Shown here: in pieces, positions 11,101 to 19,863 of the stretch
Layout: the number at the start of each line of letters is the position of its first letter
Position numbering within the stretch: position 1 is the stretch's first letter
Assembly (NCBI GenBank): GCA_943846755.1
Contig: OX044365.1
Location: forward strand, 2,418,001-2,482,000
DNA from: UBA8752 sp002336475
GTDB lineage: Bacteria; Bacteroidota; Bacteroidia; Flavobacteriales_D; Sanyastnellaceae
Length of the DNA: 64,000 nucleotides
Reading direction: 5' to 3'
Program-made: the position numbers and the translations under genes
The notes under the pieces: model-generated
What the model was told of the DNA's origin: nothing
Databases searched by the model: none
Seen by the model: only the letters and a program-made list of their open reading frames with translations

Positions 11101-13925
11101 TTTCCCGCCTCCACTTGCACAAAGGCCTCGACCTCCACGATTCGGATGTCCTCCTCGCTGCATCCATTGGCATCTACATAGGTGTAGGTCAATTCATAGG
11201 TGCCGACACCCGCCGGTGTGAAGCTGTCCACTCCGTTCAGCCCCGTTCCGCTCCATGTGCCATTGCCTCCGCCTGCTGTCAAACTTGGAGAGTAACCAGT
11301 CAAGGGTTCGGTCACGGCATCATTGTCGCACAGGAAGAGGGTGTCGCCCGCTTCCACTGCAGGGTTGTTGAGGGAAGTCAGCGTGGCGGTATTGCTGTTG
11401 TCGCAACCCACATCATCGGTTACGGTCACTTCGACCGAAGCGCTGCCCGCAGTGGGAGGCGCTGTCCACTCGTACTGGTTTCCTGTGTCGGCACCTGCCG
11501 ACCCCGACCACTGCAGCGGCGCATAGCTGCCGGATCCACCGGATGGGGTCGCCGTAAACGTCACGGTCTCGCCTGGACAGGGGGGAGGTGGAACGACAAT
11601 GGCCACCTCGGGCAGCGGGGCGATTTCAATGTCGATGGTGGCGGTATTCGTGCAGCCGTTCGCCGAATTGGCAGAGAGCCCGAGGGAAACGTTGGTCTGT
11701 GGGACGATGGGCACGCAATGCGAGTGCAGGTCGCCTACGATGACATCGCTGCTGCTCCAGGTGTATTCAAGGGCGCCAGTGGCAATGACCAGCAAGGTGT
11801 CGCCGGCACAATAGGCGGGCAGGTCAGGCAATTCGAAGTCAATCTCCGGAATGCTGTCCACGTCGATGTAGATGTTGGAGGTGTCGACTCCGCAGATGTT
11901 GGTCGCTTCTCCTGTGACCACGTATTCTCCAGGGTCACTGAAGGTCAAGGGAACGGTCCCTTGCACATCGCTGAATTCCACACCGTCAAGCTGCCAGGAC
12001 CAATCCGTGAGCGGAGTGCCGCCATCGTCCAGAGAGGCGATCATCATCTCGAGTTCGTCTCCTGCACAAATCATGGTCAATGAACCCACTTCCACGGTTG
12101 GAGGTTCCGCGACTTCGATGGTGAAGGTCTGCTCGTCTGGGGGGCAGGCGTCTTTGTCGGGAATGGCTACCCGCAGCGTGATGGTGTAGGTTCCGGCAGC
12201 CGTGAGGTCCACGACGGGGGCGACGTCATTGGGTCCGCCAGAAACGTAATTGTAAGGCCCGCCCGAGATGATCCAGGTGGTGTTGGGGTCGCCGCAGATG
12301 GCGGGATTGCTGCTGAGGTCCTGGAGGTCGACGGTCAGGGGAGCGCAGCCGCTCAGAGGGGCGACCTGTCCAACGGCCTGCAAGGTGGGGTAGACGCAGA
12401 CGATCATCTCGTCGTCGCCGTTGGGGCAGTTGGGATGGATGTCGATGGCCGATATCTGGTATTCGCCCGGAGCGGGGAAGGTGGCATTGAATGAGGTGCC
12501 CACGCCTTGGTTGGGGTTGACGCCCGCTTGTCCGTTCAGGGGGGTGATTTCCCAATACGTATCGGTCGGATTGCATTCCGCATCGGTCACCACTTGCCCG
12601 GCCCCGGAGATGCTGTAGCCGAAAGGCTGGCCCATGCACACTTCGTCAGGTCCACTTAATTGGGGGTCGGGCCCGAGGTGGATGCGGATGGGGTCTACCG
12701 TGGTGACAGAAGTTCCGCATTCGTTTACCGCCTCGATGCGAAAGCGGAAGGCGTTCTGGGATCCTTCGGGCGTGACTTCACCGCAGCTCGACAGCACGTA
12801 CTCGTGGTTCACTGTGGTCGGTGGAACGGGATTCAGATCGCTGTCCAGCAGGGTTTCTGTGGACCCGTCTCCGAAGTCGAGGTTGTAGGTCGTCCCCTCT
12901 CCATTGCTCTCGTAGTTGGTGATGGGAAACTCTAGCAGATAGGGGCTGCACAGACCGTTGGTGTTGCCCGGGTTTGCAGAACCGATCTGCGGGTTGTTTC
13001 CCACGAAGACCGAATCGATCACCTGTGTTGTGCATCCATTGTTGCCCAACAGGTCCACGGTGATGGTGTAATAGCCGTAGCTGTCGTAGGCCGTGGTGGG
13101 CGGATTGAAGACGCTGTAAGAGGCGAAGCTGATGCTCTCTCCGTTGCCCCAATCGACTTCCCAATTCGCTATGCCGGTGTTGCCGAACGGTTGGGGGCTG
13201 GCGATGAGCTCGTAGTTCGGCCACTCGGGATTGTTGAGGCAGAGCGGAGCCAGGTCGTTGATGCCCGGGTTGGGATTCTGCAATATGGAAATGGTCTGTG
13301 AAGAGCTCGCCGCGCAGGCACCATCGTCTTCGTCGGTTGTTACGGTCAGGGTGACCGTCACGTTTTGTGTCCCCCCGCCATCCAATGCATAGATGTGGGT
13401 GGGTTGCGACTGTGTCGAAGTGGTGCCATCCCCGAAGTTCCAACTGTAGCTGGCCCCGGGCTGCGGAGTGAGGTCGAATTCAATCCCCTCGGAACCACAT
13501 ATTCCGTCTTGCACCACAGTGAAGGTTGCTCCGGGCGAGCTGTCGATGCTCAGGTCAATCTCGAATTCACACGGGTCCGGTGCTCCTCCTGGCCCCGGTG
13601 GGTTCTCAAACGTGAACAGCAGTGTCCACGCCCCAGCTTCCGTTCCTGCATTGAAGGAAAAAGGGTCTTCCGGTCCGAGTGCCGTGGTGTCTCCCGAAGG
13701 ACTGATCCAGAGTCCCTCTGCCAGATCGGCGTCATTGCCTCCCGGGTCATACCAATCGAACCACTCTACGCTTTCCGGCTCCCCCGAGCAGATCTCGAGC
13801 GCCTCTGGTACATCAAAGTCGTTGTTGCTGCCGCAGTTCTGCGCCATTGCTGGCAACAGCGGAGCATGGAGCAACAAGAGCGGTATGAAATGACGCAGGG
13901 ACAAGTCGATTGGATGAACCCGCAA
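5164..13925 (-). CDS. Giant secreted PKD/repeat adhesin-like protein with T9SS type B sorting domain (one frameshift)
   Basis: Two overlapping open frames (5164-9087 and 9054-13925) make one protein of about 2920 residues once a single missing base near 9103-9112 is restored. The break falls inside a WTG...LGAAGAVDAS module that is intact in a neighbouring copy. A signal peptide (LRHFIPLLLLHAPLLP, cleavage after AMA) precedes many PKD-type repeats (NFGDGT, DWDLGG, WDFGDG), Ig-like modules and duplicated about 240-residue supermodules. The C-terminus has VPNAFTPAS..GDGINDGF, FDRWGSVVFET and GHVTLVR, which is the gliding-motility-associated type B C-terminal domain used by the type IX secretion system. 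No ATG is available at the 5' end: the start is TTG at 13925 or 13904. Surface adhesion is the likely role (inference). Confidence 0.85.
7730..9215 (-). repeat. Tandem duplication of a ~240-residue module inside the giant adhesin
   Basis: Two copies of about 740 bases (roughly 7730-8475 and 8475-9215). Both encode, in order, VDAGxDTxFCN, a GTGxWxG segment, ADAGxDxxxCDNAxPLQ, a YTYLLSYGxGTCYTEDEME stretch and YWxEDPxTGCRDT. The second copy contains the frameshift. Confidence 0.75.
9480..10930 (-). repeat. Second tandem module pair inside the giant adhesin
   Basis: Two copies of about 730 bases share DAGPDxSICDID, VDAGPLxPGxYTLTYTxG, GTCESxDTR and CDQxIP blocks. The DNA is also alike (compare about 9500-9620 with 10230-10350). 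These repeats are a risk for short-read assembly. Confidence 0.7.
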
Positions 13926-14002
13926 TTTACAACGTACCCGCCGGCATCATGGGATTATCCCACTGCCATTCCATGCTCCAGTTCGCGGGTGTTCAATCCC
14001 CA

Positions 14003-15325
14003 TCACTGCGAGCAGCCCTCGCTGGCAAAAGGGTCGTAGCATAATCCTGAGAAGACCCAGCCGCCTAGGTCGTCGGATCGGTACCATGCGTCGCGGCGGA
14101 TTTGCACGAGGTCCTTGGGTACGATGACACGCACCAGGGAACCACGGTCGTCCTTTACATCGGCAAAGTAGAAGGTGCCGCCGTCTTTGATGTTCTCGAG
14201 CTTGTAGTTCGCAGCTTTCCGCAAGGGGGCCCCCTCATCTGTCCGATTCAACTCTGCGGCCTCTCGCAACAAATAGACGGGCTCGGACAATTCCTGTACC
14301 TCGTGTACGCGAAAGGAACGTCCTCCGTCGACGGTTGTGACCACGTCGCCCGATGGCGGTGATTGACGGACGTTGACATTTTTCTTTCCCTCCAGGATGT
14401 GCGTTTCGAAGAGTGCTTCGGACAGGGCTTCTTGTTCGGGGGCTGCTCCAACGGATGGGGCATCCGGCGAGACCGGAGAAGGCAAGGTGCGGCCTATGAT
14501 GAAACCGGGGTCGTTGTCATTGTTCGGCACTGCGCGAAAGCGATCGTCATCGATTTGATAAAGCAGGAGAAGAGGTTCGCTTCCGTTCCCATCGTCAAAC
14601 GCCAACTTGAAGCTGTTGAGCCCGTCAGGTCCTATGTCGTGGTTCAGGAATTCCCCCGTGTAGGAATAGCTTTTGCGGTCGTCATCCATCGTTGTTTGGG
14701 TCATTCGACAGGATTGGGGTCCCAGTGTGATGACGTGCTCTACGGAGGGAATCCGAATGGTGTTCCCCGCAATGTGGATGACTTCGCCGCGGTCGTTCTT
14801 CATGTCATAGGAGGGTTGGATGCCTTCGTATACGCCGACCCACGGCGGTGCATACGGATCCGCTTCCAACAGGGATTGGGTGCATTGTGTCTTGATTTCG
14901 GGAAGGGTTCCTGCCGATTGGATGCCGGTGCCTCCGGAAGATTGCAGACCAAACATGACTTCTTTGGCATTCATGAGGAATTGCAGGTCTTCGGAAATCA
15001 CGTAGAAGGAGGCATTCCCCAGCAAGTCCACGGAGATGAAGTTGTCTCCGACGATGGACCAACTGCCATCGAACGCCATGTCGGGTTCACCCGAGGGACT
15101 GCCCATGTAAGCTTCGATGTGGTATTTGCCTCCCTCTGAGAATTCGGCGACTGAGGTAACCATGCCTTCCCTTGACTGCCAGGTGGTTCCGGTGAAGAGC
15201 TCAGTGACCGTCGCGCGGTAACAAACGCCCACATCACCCAAGGGGTCCGTCTCTGTTTGCGCCTTTACGGGCAGGGCAATCAGGAGGAGAAGTGGCGCGG
15301 CAAAAAAAGGACGCAAGGGATACAT
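14003..15325 (-). CDS. Secreted protein with SH3-like domain, function unknown
   Basis: 440 residues from ATG 15325; an in-frame TTG lies three codons upstream. The signal peptide is MYPLRPFFAAPLLLLIALPVKA with cleavage before QTE. The first half has alternating beta-rich sequence with WVGVYEGI. NVNVRQSPPSGDVVTTV at about residues 313-329 looks like the entry strand of a bacterial SH3 domain, followed by an acidic linker and a C-terminal DDLGGWVFSGL motif, which may complete the SH3 fold. Cysteines are present in the N-terminal and C-terminal parts. It precedes the giant PKD gene on the same strand with a 77-base gap. It shares the SH3-type module with the gene at 3122 but is otherwise different. 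Confidence 0.75.
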   Translation of the reverse strand: MYPLRPFFAAPLLLLIALPVKAQTETDPLGDVGVCYRATVTELFTGTTWQSREGMVTSVAEFSEGGKYHIEAYMGSPSGEPDMAFDGSWSIVGDNFISVDLLGNASFYVISEDLQFLMNAKEVMFGLQSSGGTGIQSAGTLPEIKTQCTQSLLEADPYAPPWVGVYEGIQPSYDMKNDRGEVIHIAGNTIRIPSVEHVITLGPQSCRMTQTTMDDDRKSYSYTGEFLNHDIGPDGLNSFKLAFDDGNGSEPLLLLYQIDDDRFRAVPNNDNDPGFIIGRTLPSPVSPDAPSVGAAPEQEALSEALFETHILEGKKNVNVRQSPPSGDVVTTVDGGRSFRVHEVQELSEPVYLLREAAELNRTDEGAPLRKAANYKLENIKDGGTFYFADVKDDRGSLVRVIVPKDLVQIRRDAWYRSDDLGGWVFSGLCYDPFASEGCSQ

Positions 15326-15379
15326 TTTCAGCAAGTTGATGTGATTGGGTAATGTTCTCGTAGGTGTCGGATCTCAGGG

Positions 15380-16555
15380 TCAGGGCAAGGCGGCCAAAAG
15401 CCCCATCAAGGGACCGACATAGGTGAAATCATACCCATCCGTTGTGGACTGCATGGGTGACATGTCGAGGATGGCGGCGATGGTGGGTTCCACATCGTGA
15501 AATTCTAACGCAAGCGTCTCGATTCTCATATCCGTGGGCTCCATGGAGTCCATCGTCAGGTCCAAATTCAATGTGCCCCCGGTCAAGTTGCTTTCGAATG
15601 AGGCGTCCGCGACGAGGCTTTTTCCAGAGAAATTGAACCGGTGATCCAGCGAGGAAATGGAGAGGCGGTCACTTGGGAAATCGGACTTGCGCAATTCCCG
15701 CCCTTCGATTTCTGCATCCTTCAGATTCAGTTCCCACTCCATCGCCATACCGGTCATGAACAGGTCTTCCCAATCCTCATCCTCTATGGCTTCGACGGGG
15801 AATGTGCCCGACATGGTGAGCGCGGCCTGTCCGAGGCGAATTTTCCCGTCATCTCCCACGGGGAAGAGCAGGTCATTGATTTCCATTTCGAGGCGCTCCA
15901 GTTTTTGTTCGTCGCCCTTGATGAGCATCTCCACTTTGCCATAGTCAGGGGAGTCCATGCGCATGGTCACTTCGCCTTTGTCGTTTTCCTTGTCTAGGGT
16001 CATTCCCACCTCATCGAGTCTGAGCAGCGCACTGGGCAGGTTCAAATCGCGGGTCATCTCTCGGTTGCGGATGGTCCAACCTGTACCTCCGACTTCGATG
16101 CTCACGTCCCGCTGCTGCATCAACTCCATGGCCCAAGTCTCCGGATCCCGTTGTAGCGTCTTGATGTCAATCAACGCATCGATGACCAGGTCGCCCACCT
16201 CCAGAGAGATGCGTTCGTCACCTTCCCCGGCGGCGAAGTTCTCTACGTGCAGGGTCAGGCCGTGAAGGAAATCCGGTGTGCCTTTTGCCGCGGCGAGCAG
16301 GTCCTCCAAGGTGGACTGCACGGAAACGATTTGGGCACTCAATTCACCGTTCTCTGATTCGATGTTGCGAAAGGTGAGGATTCCCGCAGCGGGATTGACT
16401 TCGAGCTCCTCGTATTCGATCCCAACCTCTTCTAATTTTGGCGTGAGGATGGCGTTGATTTCTTCCGCTGCCTTGTCGGCCGCGAGCTTGTTGACGAAGT
16501 AAAATCCGGCTCCCAGCAAGAGGAGCACGACAGCGGCAATGGTGATGCGTTTCAT
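15380..16555 (-). CDS. Membrane-anchored protein of unknown function, AsmA-like in layout
   Basis: 391 residues from ATG 16555; the frame continues 22 codons further upstream to a second possible ATG at 16621. An N-terminal helix (ITIAAVVLLLLGAGFYFV) is followed by a long beta-strand-rich extracytoplasmic region. Repeated motifs such as GILTFRNIES and LNLDLTMDS, with no catalytic signature, give the general layout of AsmA/DUF748-type envelope proteins. I cannot assign it to a named family with confidence. It lies 54 bases upstream of the SH3 protein on the same strand and is separated from fadE by a terminator, so it probably has its own promoter. Confidence 0.7.
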   Translation of the reverse strand: MKRITIAAVVLLLLGAGFYFVNKLAADKAAEEINAILTPKLEEVGIEYEELEVNPAAGILTFRNIESENGELSAQIVSVQSTLEDLLAAAKGTPDFLHGLTLHVENFAAGEGDERISLEVGDLVIDALIDIKTLQRDPETWAMELMQQRDVSIEVGGTGWTIRNREMTRDLNLPSALLRLDEVGMTLDKENDKGEVTMRMDSPDYGKVEMLIKGDEQKLERLEMEINDLLFPVGDDGKIRLGQAALTMSGTFPVEAIEDEDWEDLFMTGMAMEWELNLKDAEIEGRELRKSDFPSDRLSISSLDHRFNFSGKSLVADASFESNLTGGTLNLDLTMDSMEPTDMRIETLALEFHDVEPTIAAILDMSPMQSTTDGYDFTYVGPLMGLLAALP

Positions 16556-16772
16556 GTTAGGTTTGGCAAGTTGTGAAAGCGCCTTCAGGCGAATGCGACA
16601 AGATAGCTTTCTGATGAACACGCTCCCAAGCGCTTTCCCCGCGTTGGCTTTTTCCTCGATGTGTCCCAGTCTTGGGCAGTGGCCAAAAATTCAATCCCAG
16701 CTCAAGCATGGCGTGGTCCCCCATGTCATTTGCCTGCCTTTTTGGTGGGTTTTGGTCATGATTGAAGGCATG

Positions 16773-16801
16773 AAAAAAAACCCGGCGGGAGCCGGGTTTT
16801 T
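16773..16801 (-). terminator. Rho-independent terminator for the fad operon
   Basis: AACCCGGC-GGGA-GCCGGGTT forms an 8-bp stem with a 4-base loop, flanked by A and T runs on both sides, so it can work in either direction. It lies about 45 bases past the fadE stop and should end the minus-strand fad transcript. Confidence 0.85.
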
Positions 16802-16843
16802 CGTGGGCTGCCGTTGCGGGCAGCGGGTATGGTCAGCCTCCCA

Positions 16844-18653
16844 TTACCAACAATACTTCCCTTCCTCAATCAGCTTCACCGCGACCTCTTGGCGGGCGGC
16901 TGTGGTGTTGAAGGGCTCGGTCTTGGTGAACCGCTTGAGGCCCATCAGCATCATCTTCAGCTCGTCGCCCTCGGCGAAGGCGAGGAGGGCCTCCTTGCCG
17001 GAGGAGTGCATGCGCTCGGCGACTTCGTAGCAGTAGACCTTCATCATGGCGAGCTCGTGGGCCACGGCCTCTTCGCTGCCGCGGATGCCAGAGAGCTTTT
17101 GGACGCGCAGGACGAGGGATTCGGCGGCGTAGGTCCAGATCATCATGTCGGCGATGTGCATGAGCACCTCCTGCTCTTTGGCCAGGGTCTGCATCAGCTT
17201 TTGCACGGCGGCACCGGCCACGAGCAACACGGCCTTCTTGAACTTCTCGACGTATTCGAGGTGGGCCTCAAAGACGTCGGTGGGGGGCATGCCGAAATCG
17301 GGCACGCCGGTGATCTCCTCGGCCACCGCCATGGCGGGGGTCATGAGGTCCATCTGCCCCTTCATGGCCTTCTTCAAGATCATGTCCACGGTGAGCATGC
17401 GGTTGATCTCGTTGGTGCCTTCGAAGATCCGGTTGATGCGGGCGTCGCGGTATCCGCGCTCAACGCGCGTCTCGGCGGAGTAGCCCATGCCGCCAAAAAT
17501 CTGCACGGCCTCGTCGATGACCAGGTCGAGTACCTCTGAGCCCAGCACCTTCATCATGGCGCACTCGGGAGCAAAGTCCGCGATGCCTTTGAGCGTGGCC
17601 TCGCCGTGTTCCATGCCGCCTTCTTTGAGCGCCTTGATGGCGTCGTCAATGTTTTGGGTGGCGCGGTAGGTGGCCGCTTCGCAGGCGTAGATCTCGATGG
17701 CGCTTTGGGCCAACTTGTGGCGGATGGCGCCATACTTGGAGATGGGCCGGCCGAACTGGTTGCGCTCGTTGGCGTATTGTCACCCCGCCGGTCAGCGCCC
17801 CTTTGGCAGCACCGATCACGGCACCGCCGAGCTTGATGCGGCCGATGTTGAGGATGTTGACCGCGATCTTGAAGCCTTTTTCGCGCTCATAGAGCAGGTT
17901 CTCCACTGGCACCTTCACGTCGTTAAAGAAGATCTGGCGGGTCGATGAACCCTTGATGCCCATCTTCTTTTCTTCGGGATTCTTGGTGATGCCCTCGCTG
18001 TCGCCGTCTACGATGAAGGCGGTGAGGTTCTTGTCGTCGTCAATTTTGGCAAAGACGATCATCACGTCGGCAAATCCGCCGTTGGTGATCCACATCTTCT
18101 GGCCGTTGATCACGTAATGCTTGCCGTCTTCGGTGAGCTTGGCTGTGGTCTTGCCGCTGTTGGCGTCCGATCCGCTGCTGGGCTCGGTCAGGCAGTAGCA
18201 GCCCTTGAGCTTGCCGCTGGCCATGCCCGGCACATACTTCTGCTTCTGGGCGTCGTTGCCGTAGTAGAGGATGGGCAGGGTGCCGATGCCGGTGTGGGCC
18301 GAGAAACTCACGCTAAAGGCGTGCCCGTCGCCAATGGCTTCGGTAATGAGCATCGTCGTCTTGAAGTCCAAGCCCATGCCGCCGAGGTCCTCGGATACAG
18401 AGCTGCCGAGGAGGCCGAGTTCGCCGGCCTCTTCCATGAGCTTCTCCACGAGGCCAGGCTCTTGCTGGTCGATGGCTTCGATGTTGGGATGGACGCGCTG
18501 CGCAATGAAGTCATGCGTCATCTTCTTGATCATCTGCTGCTCCTCGTTCCACTCTTCGGGAATGAAGATGTCGCTCGCAGCGGTTTTCCGGATCAGGAAC
18601 TCGCCGCCGGTGATGGCCTTGCCGGCCTTGTTTTCGTCTGGATTCTGAGTCAT
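16844..18653 (-). CDS. fadE: Acyl-CoA dehydrogenase FadE-type (one frameshift)
   Basis: Catalyses the first oxidation of acyl-CoA to trans-2-enoyl-CoA with FAD. Two open frames join at about 17775-17785. Removing one extra base in the GTGACAATAC context restores a continuous GGVQYANERNQFGRP, giving about 602 residues, the length of Bacillus FadE-type enzymes. Visible signatures are CYCLTEPSSGSDAN (FAD/substrate region), MWITNGG and RIFEGTNEINR with the usual catalytic-region glutamate, plus the longer C-terminal domain of very-long-chain type enzymes. The start is ATG 18653; the open frame extends 28 codons further but overlaps fadA. It lies 10 bases after fadA and is the last gene before the terminator. 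Confidence 0.85.
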
Positions 18654-18663
18654 GACTTGAGGA

Positions 18664-19843
18664 TTAGAGCATTTCAATGACGCCGGCGGCCCCTTGGCCT
18701 GTGCCGACACACATGGTGACCACGCCGTGCTTTCCACCGCGGGCCTTGAGTTCGTTGAGCATTTGAACGGTGAGCTTGGCTCCGGTGCACCCCAGTGGGT
18801 GTCCCAGGGCGATGGCGCCGCCGTTCACGTTGACTTTTTCTTGGTCGAGCCCGAGTTCGTTGCACACGGCCACGCCTTGGCTGGCAAAAGCCTCGTTGAG
18901 CTCCCACAAGTCGATGTCGTCTTTTTTGAGTCCGGCCTTTCTCCAAAGCGGGGGGCACGGCGTGTACCGGGCCCATGCCCATGATGCGCGGCGCGAGGGC
19001 CGCCACGTGGTAGGACTTCAGTCGGGCGATGGGCTCTACGCCCAGCTCCTTGACCATGCGCTCGGAGGCGACCATCACAAAGGCCGCGCCGTCGGAGGTC
19101 TGCGAGCTGTTGCCCGCGGTCACGCTTCCGCCTGCGGCAAATACGGGGCGCAGCTTGGCCAAGCCCTCCATGCTGGTGCCGCGGCGTACGCCCTCGTCCA
19201 CTTCGAACTTCACGTGGGTCTCGCGCCGTTTTCCGTCGCCGTCCAAGTCCACGCGGGTGAATTCGATGGGGGCGATGCCGGCTTGCAGGCGACCGTTGTC
19301 GATGGCGGCTGCGGCGCGCTCGTGGGAGCGGACGGCAAAGGCGTCCTGGGCCTCGCGGCTCACTTTGAATTCATTGGCCACCGCTTCGGCGGTCAGTCCC
19401 ATGCCCCAATACCAGTCGGGGTTTTCCTGCGCCACGCGGGCGTTGGGTACAATGCGCCAGCCGCCCATGGGCATGCACGACATGCTTTCGGTGCCACCGG
19501 CGATGATCAGCTCTTGCATGCCGGTGCGGATCTTGGCCGTCGCGATGGCGATGGTCTCCAATCCGCTGGAGCAATAGCGGTTCACAGTCATACCCGGCAC
19601 CTTTTCGGTGGAGAGCCCCATCAGCGAGATGAGGCGGGCTACGTTCAGGCCTTGCTCGGCTTCAGGAGAAGCGTTGCCGACGATGACGTCGTGGATGAGG
19701 TTGGGGTCGAATTCTGGCAGGGAAGCCACGAGGTGGCGCACCACCTGAGCGGCGAGGTCGTCCGGTCGGACATCGCGAAGGGTGCCCTTGGTGGCCTTGC
19801 CGACCGCACTGCGGGATCCGGCGATGATGTAAGCGTCTTGCAT
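18664..19843 (-). CDS. fadA: Acetyl-CoA acyltransferase (3-ketoacyl-CoA thiolase), one frameshift
   Basis: Performs thiolytic cleavage of 3-ketoacyl-CoA, the last beta-oxidation step. The nucleophile is in VNRYCSSGLE; GGAIALGHPLGCTGA and CVGTGQGAAG supply the C-terminal His and Cys regions. The frame breaks at about 18950: AAAGGCCGGACTC has one more G than the expected AAAGCCGGACTC. Removing it restores LEKAGLKKDDIDLWELNEA and a protein of 392 residues, the normal thiolase length. Start is ATG 19843 (MQDAYIIAGSRSAVGKA); a TTG five codons upstream also exists. It sits 20 bases after fadN and 10 before fadE. Confidence 0.88.
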
Positions 19844-19863
19844 AATCGTAGGGTTCAAGGGGT

